From Apis mellifera (lineage: Eukaryota; Arthropoda; Insecta; Hymenoptera; Apidae), in NCBI RefSeq assembly GCF_003254395.2, contig NC_037641.1, positions 295,001-359,000 on the forward strand: a stretch of 64,000 bases of DNA, given 5' to 3'. Positions 47,578 through 59,500 of the stretch are shown here, one piece after another. How positions within the stretch are numbered: the first letter of the stretch is position 1; each line of letters starts with the position of its first letter. A program made the translations under genes and the position numbers. A model generated the notes under the pieces. That model worked only from the letters and a program-made list of their open reading frames with translations. It was not told where the DNA came from and ran no database searches.

Positions 47578-49395
47578 AGATGCGATTAAAATTAAAATTG
47601 AAATCGATAATCGAGGGATAATTTAAGCTCGAGATTAATTAAAATGGTGTGATATAATTTCGAGCTAATCAAAGTGAAATAATGCAAATTGGAGGGTGAT
47701 CGAGGCGGAATAATGCGATCTTACGATTGATCGAAACGGATCCAATAGGAATTAGAATTTATTGGAACGGTTTAATGTGATTTCGATGTTGATTAGAACG
47801 AGAAGAATGCGAAGCTATCTCTCGAATGAAACGTCACAACAGAATCTGTCGAATCTGTTAAAATAAAAATAATGGAAAGGAAATAAAATTGGTAATAATC
47901 GGGAACGCAAGTTGAGACAGTTTAAAGATGAGTGATATTGTAAATTAATGACAGTCTACAGTAGAAGGACACGAGAATTGAAGTGTCAAAGGGAGAATGT
48001 TGTAAATTAATAAAACGAGAAGATGGGAATTGGTGTTGTTCAAAGTGGAATAATGTGACACAAGATGTTAGAAAAAACAATGGTTGAATGGTATTGGAAG
48101 GCCTTAATAAACGCAAGTTGAAATTCATGTTCATAAACATCTTTGACGAGAATTCTAGATTTTCGTCCAATTATTCAAACTATATTGAATTCATTAAAAA
48201 TCATTTTATCGACGAAGAAATGGCACATTTCTCTTAAGTTTCTTTTAAACTATGCATGGAAATCGAGTGAGAATTCATTCAGAAAACAGTATGTAAACAA
48301 TATGTAAAATAATCAATTGTAATTCTGATAGAAAACGATACAAAAATATTGTAAATATGTTTATTGTAAGATTTTTATGAATCTCGAATAATTTTTTTTT
48401 AAATATTTTGTATCTAAAGTTGATCACAGTTGAAAAACGAGAATAGAGATGGTGACGTGTTGAGCAAAAAGACAAGTTGTATTAAACAATTCTTTAAAGT
48501 GAAATATTATAAAGTAAGATAATGGAAGAGCAAATTGCAATTTGAAAATGAAATGTTGCAAGTTGATGCTGCAAATTACTGTTGTATTTACATATAAATA
48601 AATAATTTTTACTTTTCAATCATTATAAATTGTTTTTTTTTTCTCTTTTTTTTACTACAATTGGATAATACATCTTCCAGTATATATTTATTTCAACTAT
48701 ATTTTATGAACAACAAGAGGAAAAAATACGTTTGTACTGAATGAATTGTAATGAATCAATACAGAAAATATTATATTGCTTAAAACGTGTCTTTTATCTT
48801 AAATGAATTTTAAATTGCATTTTGACAATATTCTATTTATTAAACAGTAATGTCACTAGGATAAACAATAGAATAATTTATTCTACAAACTATCACTCTA
48901 TATAATAAATAATAAAAGTATTAAATTTGAAGAAATTTGAAGGAAATGTCATCCTATTTACAACTAATAATATATTAATAATATAAATTGTTGCAAAGAA
49001 TACAGATAAAAGAATTAAGAATTAAAGAATTAAAGTTAAAAGAATTAAAGTTAAACTTTAATCAGAAAGAACTTTTTACAGAAAGATATTACAAATTGAC
49101 AAGAGAACAGAGGAGGAAAAATTGGAGAAAGTTGTTAAAGTATGGAATATACAGGAGAAAATTTAGAGCTATGCAGAGTTGAAACTGAACAAACGAGAAG
49201 ATCACTAATTAAAGCTGGACAAAACAGAAGATAGCGAGTTGAAGATATGAAATGAAATACAGAAAATTGACAATGATCAGAGAAACAAAAAACAAGTTGA
49301 ATTCATTCAGAGTGGAGAACAACGAGTTAAAACTAGTTGCCGCAAGATGTTGCAAAGTTATATTCATAAAGTTGTACAGAAAGAAGTAACACGAA
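47578..49395. repeat. Degenerate 31-bp-period, purine-rich repeat domain
   Basis: Cutting 47609-47825 every 31 bases aligns seven units without gaps (starts 47609, 47640, 47671, 47702, 47733, 47764, 47795). Shared columns include an R-rich start, AATAATGCGAT-like centre and a GATY end. Periodicity continues patchily: TTGTAAATTAAT recurs 62 bp apart (47938, 48000), and AAACTGAAC/AAAGCTGGAC units are 30 bp apart (49182, 49211). The + strand is strongly A/G-biased over most of the segment. Near 49009-49060 a 15-bp AGAATTAAAGTTAAA-type unit gives a KEL-rich frame (48988-49182) that I read as repeat-derived rather than a protein gene. Confidence 0.75.
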
Positions 49396-49460
49396 TTGAA
49401 ATTCTTGAAAATTTTATGTCAAAATTATATCAATTTCTATAAATTCTCTCGTACAAATGT

Positions 49461-50105
49461 GACGAATTTTATTAATTTAATTACTCAGAAATAGTAATTT
49501 TAATACTAAAATATATCTTAACTGACCAATTCTTATACTTATAGATTAATTCATTAAATTTGAAATTGAATTAATACCTATTTCATTTAATGATCTCTTT
49601 ATATAAACTTCAACAGTACAACAAAAGTCTATTGCAACAATTTTTTAAATTATTCTAACTTTTAACGAAGGTATATAATATTATGACGAATTTTATTAAT
49701 TTAATTACTCAGAAATAGTAATTTTAATACTAAAATATATCTTAACTGACCAATTCTTATACTTATAGATTAATTCATTAAATTTGAAATTGAATTAATA
49801 CCTACTTCATTTAATGATCTCTTTGTATAAAATTCAACAGTACAACAAAAGTCTATTGCAACAATTTTTTAAATTATTCTAACTTTTAACGAAGATATAT
49901 AATATTATGACGAATTTTATTAATTTAATTATTCAGAAATAGTAATTTTAATACTAAAATATATCTTAACTGACCAATTCTTATATGACTGATTCATTAA
50001 ATTTGAATTAATCTACCTCATTTAATGATCTCTTTGTATAAACTTCAACAGTATAATAAAAGTCTCTTGCAATATAATTTTTCAAATTATTCTAACTTTT
50101 AACTT
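49461..50105. repeat. Tandem triplication, exact 224-bp period
   Basis: GACGAATTTTATTAATTTAA starts at 49461, 49685 and 49909. Copies 1 and 2 differ at only a handful of bases; copy 3 has small deletions and fades after 50100. The low divergence suggests a recent event. Confidence 0.97.
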
Positions 50106-50217
50106 TATTATTATATAATATTATATAATATTTTTCAAATAATAGTAAATATACATATACATAAATTAAACAAAATTAAAAAAGTAACTTTTACTTTTTT
50201 TGATAATAAAACACTGC

Positions 50218-50645
50218 CATTTCTGATATGACGTTACAAAAATTTTGATACTGAATTTCAAAATTATTTTTGCACTATAATATCCCTTGTATTTAATTTC
50301 TTATACTTTTTATATTTTTTTGATATATTCTGATATGACGTTATAAAAATTTTGATACTGAATTTCAAAATTATTTTTGCACTATAATATCCTTGTACTT
50401 ACTTTTTTATCCTTTTTATATTTTTTTGATATATTCTGATATGATTTATATAAAAATTTTGATATTGAATTTCAAAATTATTTTTGCATTATAATATCCT
50501 TGTACTTACTTTTTAATACTTTTTATATTTTTTTGATATATTTTAATATAACTTATATAAAAATTTTAATACTGAATTTCAAAATTATTTTTGCATTATA
50601 ATATCCCTTGTACTCACTTTTTTATACTTTCTATATTATATACTA
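50218..50645. repeat. Tandem array, 4 copies, period ~107 bp
   Basis: TTCTGATATGACGTTAYAAA starts at 50221, 50328, 50434 and about 50541. The block TGAATTTCAAAATTATTTTT and GCAYTATAATATCC follow in each copy. Confidence 0.95.
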
Positions 50646-50879
50646 TCCTTTGATATATTCGACCCTATATAAATATATAAATACATTACATTATATTATA
50701 TCAAATATCTTTGGATTTAATAATCAATTAAAGATCAATTCGATCAAAGTTAAATATAAAACTATTCGAATCAAGTCAACTTCGATCAGGAAAAAATTTA
50801 ACTTGTCAAAGCATATTAATTAAATTGGATATATATATATATAACTTTTTAACGCAACGTATACATATTTCATGTATAT

Positions 50880-51320
50880 ATCACTGTCACGCCATGAACA
50901 ATCAATTCTCCATCGCAGAAACCCGGCGCCGGTATATCACGATGCTCGCCTGGGCGCAACACGAGAGAGATCGTGGGTGGCCGGTGGTTGCGTACGCGCT
51001 GCTCCAGGTACACACATAAATACCGTGTCTCTGATAACCAGCGTGTCATTAGCCTGTCAAGCTGATGACGGCATCTGATTTCATCTGGCATCGATGATCG
51101 AGAGATCAATTTGTGCGCAGAGGGTGGCGCACGGATACGGAGAGCGGGAAAGTAGATCGATACGAGTCCGTGCGAATTTGCAATTTGCAATTTGCAATTG
51201 TTTCGAGATGAAAGAAAATTTTTGCCTTTTTATTCTGTTTTCATCACAGGAAATGGATACACGAGACGGTGTAATTTGTCGGTGAGGAGATACAGTTGGT
51301 TTAGTGTTCCGTAATGAATC
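50880..51320. promoter_or_regulatory. GC-rich islet; enhancer-like motif cluster or exon
   Basis: From 50885 a CpG-rich stretch includes an ATG (50894) opening MNNQFSIAETRRRYITMLAW and a further 18 residues to CTCCAG, directly before a GTACAC donor (GT about 51009). This could be a coding exon, though I recognise no protein. Downstream 51015-51110 reads like a conserved enhancer: GATAA, TCATTA, CTGTCA and GATGAC cores (GATA, homeodomain and TALE types) are packed together. The two readings are not exclusive. Confidence 0.35.
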
Positions 51321-51439
51321 TCATATGTGATATATGTATATGCCTGTAAGATTAGTATCTAGAAACGTGCTTTTGTAGTTTGTTGCTTTTTATATGACAA
51401 AAATAATTAAAATTGAAATAATCGAAAATAAAGGAAGAA

Positions 51440-52870
51440 ATCGTTTGAACAAATTGTTTAAATTAATATGTTTAATATTATTACTTTTAATATGTTTAAT
51501 AATATTATTATTTTTGAATTTTATTATTAAAGATGAAAGGATAAAAATATCTATTGAAAATTTAATTTTCTAATTAATTTTTTGAATTCTTTTTATTATA
51601 GAAATATAGATTATAATATACATGTTATATATATATATATATATATAATATATAATTATAATATATAATATATATATATATATAATATTAATTATATATA
51701 ATATATTATATAATATATAAATAATCAAATTTATTCTTTTATTATTGATATTTTATTTATGATATTTTCCTAATAAATTTATTAATATATTATAATCTCA
51801 ATAATTGAAGATCAGAAAAATAAGTTTTAATTTTTGAATCAATTGACTTTTTTTCTATTGAAAATTTAATTTTCTAATTAATTTTTTGAATTCTTTTTAT
51901 TATAGAAATATAGATTATAATATACATGATATGTATATAACATATGTATATAATAAAGCTTTTCAGGTCAACGATAAATTATTGTATAAATAAGATTTCA
52001 GAAGATAAAAAAGTTTAGATGCAGATTTTTAAATACAAACTTGTTTGAGAATCAATTATATATTATTTCAACATATACGTTCAAAATTTTATTTTAATAT
52101 AATTATGTTGGTTTAACAAGCATAATAATGAAATAATTCATATATCATAAATTATATATATAAATAATCATAAATTTATTCTTTTATTATTCATATTATT
52201 GATATTTTTATCAATTCAAATGACAAATTTATTAATCCTTACAATCTCAACAATTGAAGATCAGAAAAATTTTTGAACAAATTATTTAAATAAAATAAGA
52301 AATTGGGTAAGCTTATGTTTAATAATATTATTATTTTTGAATTTTATTATTAAAGATGAAATGATAAAAATATCTATTGAAAATTTAGTTTTCTCATTAA
52401 TTTTTTGAATTCTTTTTATTATAAAAATATAGATTATAATATACATGATATGTATATAACATATGTATATAAAATAAAGCTTTTGGTCAATTGATAAATT
52501 ATTGTATAATTAAGATTTCAGAAAATAAAAAAGTTTAGATGCAGATTTTTAAATACAAATACAATACTTGTTTGAGAATCAATTATATATTACTTCAATA
52601 TACACGTTCAAAATTTTATTTTAATATAATTATGTTGGTTTAATAAGTATAATAATGAAATAATTCATATATCATAAATCATAAATTCATATATCATAAT
52701 TATATATATAAATAATCATAAATTTATTCTTTTATTAATATTTTATTCAATATTTTATTTTATTAATATTTTATTTAATATTTTTATCAATTTCTGATAA
52801 ATTTATTAATCTTTACAATCTCAACAATTGAAGATCAGAAAATGAATCAATTGACTTTTAATAAGATTGA
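51440..52870. repeat. Three partial copies of an interspersed AT-rich repeat
   Basis: Blocks starting TTTTTGAATTTTATTATTAA, then AAAATATCTATTGAAAATTT, CTAATTAATTTTTTGAATTC and TTTTTATTATAGAAATATAG recur near 51512, (partly) 51855 and 52335. Each is followed by TTTAGATGCAGATTTTTAAA and TAATATAATTATGTTGGTTT. The same order is found at 61905-62640. A long TA-rich tract fills 51626-51720. It looks like tandemly rearranged copies of one unnamed element. Confidence 0.88.
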
Positions 52871-53149
52871 TTATTAAAGAAATAATGCAATCGGTATTTT
52901 TATTACTATGTTATAAAATATTAAGAAATATTATAAAAATATTATATTATTATGAACATTATGAAAAGGAAATATGCCAATAGAATTAAAATGTAATAGA
53001 TTATTATATTGCATGAATTTCTTTATTTGTATTCTTCAATGTTAAAATGTATGTAAATATAATTAATATTTGATTTTTCATTTCTTCAATCATTATACTC
53101 TATACATTGTATATTCAAATCAATTTAAATTTGAATAATCAATAATTAA

Positions 53150-53600
53150 ATATACAAATAAATAATAAAACAGCAAAAACCATTAATATATAACGATTTT
53201 ACTCATTACAATTTTTGATAAAATACTTTTTTCATTGAAATAATTATTTGTTTCATTTCTTTATATATACACATATTCTTTCATATATAATATAATATAA
53301 CAGTAGAAAAAAAACAATAAAAATTAATTTTTAGATTAGAACGAGATTAAACAATCTTTTCATCTATTATTTATTTTAATTTTTGTGAAAATCTTATATT
53401 AATATTCATTAAAACACAAGAAATCACTATCCATATAAATCAGACAAGGAAAATTATCTGTTTGTTACAATGATTCAAGAAACAAATGTATTATAATGTA
53501 ATTTAAATAGTTATACTTTAATGTACAATAATGACTAACTTTTTACTTTTTTAATAAAAAGAAGAAGTGATAAAAAAAAGTGTCTTAAAAACCTTTCGAA
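53150..53600. repeat. Dispersed repeat copy matching 46716-47165
   Basis: About 450 bp with the same blocks in the same order as the upstream copy 6.4 kb away, including TAACAGTAGAAAAAAAACAA and TGATTCAAGAAACAAATGTA. It carries a small insertion (CATATAAATCAGACAAGG near 53432). Upstream 52871-53150 matches 62640-62900, so it extends the same family. Confidence 0.9.
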
Positions 53601-53624
53601 ATTCATTCTGTATCCGAGTAGAGT

Positions 53625-54010
53625 TGAAGAGTGGGCGGGTTATATTAAAGTTCCTCCACAATCGATAAGCCTTTGACCTTATATTAACCAACCGGTTAAT
53701 ATTTGCATTTCATTTAAAACCGACTTTTATTACGTGTTCCATTTTGCCCAACTATTTCCCCGTGATTCTTATCTTTTTTTTTTTTTTTTTTTATAACATC
53801 AACAAGTGAAACAAGAGAAAATGAGGAAAAAAGTAAGGAGGTAAATTGTTAACAAGTTTTATAATCATCTCCTTTCATCGTGTAAATTCTTCACGTTGTA
53901 ATTCATGAATCGTTTTATTTAACTTTCATTGTCACGTCACGTAACTTTATTCGAGCGAATTGACTTACTTGAACGAGCTCGATAAAAGATTCTTTAATCT
54001 TTATTTATCA
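53625..54010. promoter_or_regulatory. GC-richer islet with Grainyhead-type site
   Basis: Contains AACCGGTT (53690-53697), the exact Grainyhead palindrome, next to CTTTGACCTT (nuclear-receptor half-site reading AAGGTCAAAG on the other strand) and GTGGGCGGG (53632-53640). A pure T tract lies at 53774-53792. A cis-regulatory module is a reasonable inference. Confidence 0.35.
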
Positions 54011-54964
54011 CGGTTGTGAACTCTAGTTACGGAAGAAACACTTTAATGGAAAAGAAAAAAATGAAAAAATATGCCATAAATATCTCAAACTTTCCATGTT
54101 TATTCTTAATTTTTTATTGAAATATCATTTACTTTTAAATAAAGTAACAAATATATATATAAGCAGAATTTTGTTCCTTTTTTTTAATTATATATCTAAA
54201 TTTAAAAATATTATACATTCCATCGTATTATTTATTTGGTAAAATAATTATCCTATAGAGAATAAATATTTTTCGTTTGATTTTAAAACTCTTAATTACT
54301 TGAGTTATTTTCGATATTTTTCATTCAAAAATCTTGACTCAAAATTCACAGTCTTTGAAGTTAAGAATTTTCTGTTTACTAACATTGAGCTTTCCAATTG
54401 TATCTTTCTCTTCAACTTTTATTTCTATAATTACCTTCTTTCTCTATCTAGATTTCTTTCCATTAGTTCCATTCATTACATTTTGAGGCTAATAATCCTA
54501 TTGTATGTTCAATATCCAGATGATATCGTTAAATAGATACAATTCTTTCCATTTAAATTTTACAGAAATTGAAACTATCTATCTCCATATCTAACCCAGA
54601 ATATGCAATCGAATTTTCCACCAGACTCTAAAGGTAAGAAATTTCATAATTCTCACCAACTTTATTACGAGATATATAAACTTAAATTAACTTTAAGAAT
54701 CTTTCATAAAATCCAAGATCAAATTCCATTCATTTTAACTCCTCCTCTCTACAATCTATATTTCAATCAACAAACCAATATACACAATTCTATAACATCA
54801 AATTTGAGGAATTAAAAATTCAAATAATTCATTTTTCACTAAGAAATTTCTATTCGTATATCTGTCAATTGTTCGATTCGAAATAAACTTTCAGAGTTAA
54901 TAGTAGTAGTGGAAAAGCAAAATTAAAGGGGAGAAAGAAAGGAGAAGAAAGGAGAGAAAAGGAG
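54011..54964. other. AT-rich; splice-bounded but non-coding segment
   Basis: 54566-54633 is bounded by a good acceptor (ATTTAAATTTTACAG) and donor (GTAAGA) but every phase has a stop, so it could only be a non-coding exon. Frames at 54300-54536 and 54603-54815 show no domain. Confidence 0.35.
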
Positions 54965-55310
54965 AGAGGCGCGGCAACGCGTTACACGGCCGGTGATACG
55001 GCCTGTAATCGCGAGTTTCTTTCAAAGAGGTAAGGTTAATCGGCGAGCATCCGCGTCGAGGAAGCTGACATTGAGGGTATTGTTGGCCGCGATGCCAATC
55101 CTTGTTTGCAACAATCTAGCCAGTCCATGGTCACGCCACGGCTGCTTCCGTACTTTTCAACTTTCCATCAGGCTGCGTTTTCGACACATCATCAAGTTTC
55201 ATTCCCATTTACTCGTGCAAATAACCATTGTTGGGCAAATTCTCGATAAAAATATTTACAGAGACACGGTGCTACCTGGTAGATGCCTTCCTTGGCGAGA
55301 AATTAAAATT
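54965..55310. other. CpG-rich islet with consensus splice donor
   Basis: GC-rich sequence after a purine tract (54926-54968). A consensus donor, AAAGAG then GTAAGG (GT at 55030-55031), sits in the islet, so a + strand 5' exon ending at 55029 is possible. Beyond it an open frame continues to 55493. Confidence 0.35.
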
Positions 55311-55493
55311 TGCAAATTGATAAAGATTATAATTGTTTTCTTTTCTTTTTTTTTCATTTTTCGTATTTCGAGATGGAATTTTGAGAATTTTGAGAGATTA
55401 GAATCGATACGAAAAGTAAAAGAAAAGTATTCGAAAAAAATTTTACTTATCTTATTTATTCTTTTTCTCGGCAGAAAATTTTTTTATAATTAA
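55092..55493 (+). CDS. Doubtful ORF, 133 aa from ATG
   Basis: An ATG at 55092 opens 133 codons to TAA. The N-terminal part (MPILVCNNLASPWSRHG) lies in the islet; later parts contain a hydrophobic run (about residues 77-88, IIIVFFSFFFIF) from a T-rich tract, a charged stretch, and a second hydrophobic run near the end (ILLILFILFLG). I recognise no family. If the GTAAGG donor at 55030 is used, this region is intron. The T-rich pieces make the hydrophobic segments suspect. Confidence 0.15.
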   Translation: MPILVCNNLASPWSRHGCFRTFQLSIRLRFRHIIKFHSHLLVQITIVGQILDKNIYRDTVLPGRCLPWREIKICKLIKIIIVFFSFFFIFRISRWNFENFERLESIRKVKEKYSKKILLILFILFLGRKFFYN

Positions 55494-55755
55494 TACAATT
55501 TTACTTGGCAATATTTTAAAATTTAGATATAATATTGTCATTTTTTTGTCTTTGATTTTATTACAAAGTTAATTAAAAAGTTAATATTTGAAAGAAGAGA
55601 AAAAAGAAAAGACAATTGGTTAAAAAAATCTATATTTTTAACAAATATGTCGCTGTATTCAACAGCAAATAATAATTTTTCATCCCTCATTCTTCTATTT
55701 CATGAAACATACTTATATATAATAAATGATTGACTCTGAGCAATAGAGTAAACTG

Positions 55756-55970
55756 TTGGATTATTAATTAAAATAAAAATATGAAAGAACAATGTTTGGA
55801 TTAAATATTTGAGAGTATAACAATCTCGCACACTGATTTCGTGAAATCAGTATATTGAATCAAAATATTTTCCAATATAATCCAAAATCATTCTTACAAA
55901 TAGTACATCTGTCGAATCGTGTTCCTATATTATGAAATAAAATTCAGAGTTGTGATCCAGGTGGATCACA
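55756..55970. repeat. Cluster of three perfect short inverted repeats
   Basis: TTGGATTAT (55756-55764) pairs with ATAATCCAA (55877-55885). Inside lies ACTGATTTC-GT-GAAATCAGT (55832-55851). Downstream lies TGTGATCC-AGGT-GGATCACA (55951-55970). The last has mixed base composition. They may be remains of an element's subterminal ends, protein sites, or chance. Confidence 0.6.
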
Positions 55971-56079
55971 AAATTAATGGATATAAAAAATATTGACACA
56001 CCGTGTTTAATGAATAAATAAGAAACTAATTAAGAAGTTAAATAAAAATTACTACAAAGAGGCAAGAAAAATAAACAAA

Positions 56080-56208
56080 ATGCATGACAAATGTCAAAGA
56101 TCAGTTGATTCATTTATAACAGATGTTATTGTAAAGGAGTGTAAAAAATATGGAATATATTTTTTATTTTTTGTTCTAGAAAGTTTAGCAAAATATATAT
56201 TATTATAA
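56080..56208 (+). CDS. Candidate small ORF, 42 aa
   Basis: ATG at 56080 (AACAAAATGC) opens 42 codons to TAA. The first half is charged and mixed (MHDKCQRSVDSFITDVIVKE), the second hydrophobic (YGIYFLFFVLESLA). No family is recognised. A second short frame follows at 56356-56583 with DKLWKLCKHVNKVL, so this area (55.75-56.6 kb) could be the relic of a decayed gene or mobile element; I cannot name it. Confidence 0.15.
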   Translation: MHDKCQRSVDSFITDVIVKECKKYGIYFLFFVLESLAKYILL

Positions 56209-56209
56209 A

Positions 56210-58195
56210 TTAAAAAGTTAAATCAATCGCTTTTGGAAATTTCTCATCAAATGATAAATATAATAAATATACGATAAATAAATACAAGTTTCTTAAGAAA
56301 TTTATTCGTTGAAAATATTTTTTCCCAAATTAAGACAAAATGGAATAAATAAAAATTGCTTAATAATTCAAGACAATATTGTTTTGAAAGAGATAAATTA
56401 TGGAAATTGTGTAAACATGTTAATAAAGTTTTAATAACACATAAATGTCAAATAGGACGCAATCACAATTTATTTTCTTTTATAATAATAATAATAATCA
56501 CATGTAATGAGAAACAAAATCTTTATATACTTTATTCAAGTATAATTATCGCATTATTATTATATATAATGGCTTGTAAGTAAAGATATTGCAATCAATT
56601 TTTTTTTTATGATTGCTTTAATGAAATCAATTTTTATAATTTCTTTTTTTATTCTTTTAAATCTAATTTATAACTGTATAGTGATATAAGATTAAGCAAA
56701 ATTTTAAAATCTGAACATTTTTGTTTCTCATTGTATAAATTTTATTTTACAATATAATAGGATCTTTTTTAATTCATTAATTTGAAGGAAAAAATGCAAT
56801 TATTACGTAGCATATTTCATTTAATAAAAACGAATACAAAACAAATCTAAATCTTTTTATATCTAAACTTAATAAATTAATTTTGCTTAATCATCGAATG
56901 ATTTTGATTTGATTTAAATCGATATTGATCGATTAATCAATTTATTTCACCAAAAATTAAAAAAGATATATTTAAATGAAAGAATTAATGAAACGTTAAG
57001 ATCGATTTTTAATCCAATTATTTTATTTTCCACATAAATATTATAATCAAAATTAATTATTAAAAAACTAAATTATGTTAAAACACTAATATTTGTATTA
57101 TTTTAATTCACGAGCAAATCTTAGATGGTTTGTGTTTATAATTCGTTCCTAAATCTCTTCGAAGAAATTTTTTTTACTTTTAATTTTTTTTATAAATTTT
57201 ATTAAATATATTCAAATGGACAATTCTAGATACTTTAACAAATATTTACAATTTTTTTTGTGAGAATTTACAATTCGAACAGTAAAAAAAAAAAAATAGT
57301 CGGCATCTTATATTGCTAGGATTAAAAATTATTTTAGAACAATTTATATTTGTTTCAGAATTAAAAAAGATTTCAAAATAATGTGCTACGTTTCTTTAAA
57401 ATAACATATAATAAAGATTTTATAGCTATGAATACATTGAATATTGTTAATTTTATTATTACAATCATGTTAATAATTTCTAGAGTTTTATTAAAATTTT
57501 TTTAAAATCTTTAATTCATATGGAAATTTTAAAGTTTCAAATTGTGAATAAAAATTTATAAAATGTGCAAAAGTTTTTTGTTTTGATATTTATAAATCAA
57601 TCGGATAATGTAATATTTTGTATAGATAGGAAATATGATGTACATGAATAATTAATTATTATTAGTATTATTATAATAATTTTTATTTACGATAAATAAC
57701 AATAAATAATGTTATGATATGAATAGAATTTTATTTTTTAAATTCCATGAAATGATTTATTTTTTTACCATTTAAATATCATTGCAATTAATCTTTCCAA
57801 AATTTACAAAATATTACCAATTTACCTATTATTAGATATATATCTATATATACTTAATATATATAACAAATCATATGCAATATTATTGAAAATATCCAGA
57901 AGCAATAATAAAAGCAAAAATTTAAATAGAATTTTTTTTAGAATATCTTGAGTAATAATTTATACCAAGCTAATAAATGTATTTCTTTCTATTTTTGATT
58001 CGTATGAAACTCTAATAAACATTTCTCGAAAATTATATTATAAATCGTAATAAATCAATTCAAAGTATCCTATTAATTTTTAGATTCGAAATATTCGACA
58101 AAGCACTAGCTGAATTCTCAATCTATTGAAATCGTTCAAAGGCTTCAATAAAATTTCCGATAACATGCATGCGATTTTCATTATACACATGTGTG
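56210..58195. other. AT-rich, nothing firm
   Basis: A (ATA) run lies at 56482-56497 and TA-rich sequence at 57835-57865. No gene supported. Confidence 0.5.
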
Positions 58196-58201
58196 TGTAT
58201 G

Positions 58202-58214
58202 GAGGGGGGGGGGG
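58202..58214 (+). repeat. Poly-G tract, 11 uninterrupted Gs
   Basis: GGA followed by eleven G, preceded by TGTGTGTAT. Extremely unusual in DNA this A/T-rich. On the minus strand it encodes a proline run that is not a credible protein. Confidence 0.95.
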
Positions 58215-59500
58215 AGGAGTGCAAATGATAAACAAAAAGAAAAATTTGATCGATTTCTGATTTTTTCTGAAAAAAATTTCTTTGACAATTTTTTGAGAAT
58301 GAATTGTTTCTAAAATTATATATAGAATATTCATTAATGAAAATTAGTGGGGAGAAAAAGATAATAATTAAGGAAATACTTTAAAGATTATAAATGAAAT
58401 GATAGAAAAAAATACTATTGATGGAAAGAAAAAGATAGGATTATAAAAAATTTTTATCAAAAAAATAAATAAATAAATAAATTAATGCTACCTAAGGAAC
58501 AAACATCTTGGAGATTTTGAACAAAATTTTCTTGAAAAAAAAAAAGATATCTTATTTATCTTTTATCTTTTATTTAGAGGAACAAATTTTTTTCTTTGAA
58601 CAAGCATGTAAAACGAACGTCGTATCTTTCATTTTTCAGACTGAAGTTCAATTGAAAATTAAATTTTGAATTAAATACAATTGTATTCCTACATTTTAAT
58701 TTTGATTCTAAAACAACAAAAAAGATGTAAATTAGAGTGAATGTAAAATATATATATATATATATATATAGATATAATAAGAAAAAAATTTCTATAAATA
58801 GAAATAGTTTTATAAATGATTAAATATAAAAATACAAGCAATTATTGCATGATATTATGAATCTAAAAAATGTAAAAAAATGTTGCTAACAGAAATGTAA
58901 ATGAAAAATGACATAGTAGAATTACAAGTTTATTGGAAAATTTTTATAATTATCTTCTTACATTTTACATTCGAATATATATAAATTATTGAATTACAGA
59001 TTCACAAAGAGGGTAATGTATATGTAATAGCGATTAAACAAATTTTCCAAAAATTTGGGAAAAAATTATTATATAATGAAAAGAAAAAAAATATCTTAAA
59101 GATTTTAAACAGAATATTCACTAACGACAAAAGAACATGTAATAAAAATTAAAAAAAATATCTTAAATTGAAATGAAAAATTACAGGACTTGAAAAATAT
59201 TTATTATGAAATTACATTTGATTTAGATTTAAAAAAGATAAGATGTAAAAGAAAAAGCGTGTAATAATTATTTTGAAACTCATAAAAAATGAATTCTCAA
59301 AAACATTGGATGACATCATGAGCTAATTATAGAAAAATCATTTTAAAATATTCGAAATATTCTAAGAGATATATAATATTGTTCAAAGAGAAAATAAGAA
59401 AATGATTCAATAAAACGTATTCTAACGATTTATATTTGTTGAAAAAGACATAACTTTCTTTATTCTCTTTTCAATAAATATTATTTTATGCTGTGTTCGT
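58215..59500. other. AT-rich, nothing firm
   Basis: A TA run lies at 58748-58770. An acceptor-like CATTTTTCAG ends at 58640, followed by TEVQLKIKF then a stop; too short to call. Confidence 0.45.

Noticed and set aside
48988..49182. 64-codon frame with KEL repeats resembling a coiled coil
   Set aside because: It arises from a 15-bp tandem unit within the degenerate purine-rich repeat domain.
54566..54633. 68-nt segment with good acceptor and donor
   Set aside because: All three phases contain a stop codon, so it is not a coding exon; a non-coding exon cannot be excluded.
58080..58334. 84-codon minus-strand frame with a proline run
   Set aside because: The proline run is only the poly-G tract read backwards; the remainder is AT-rich noise.
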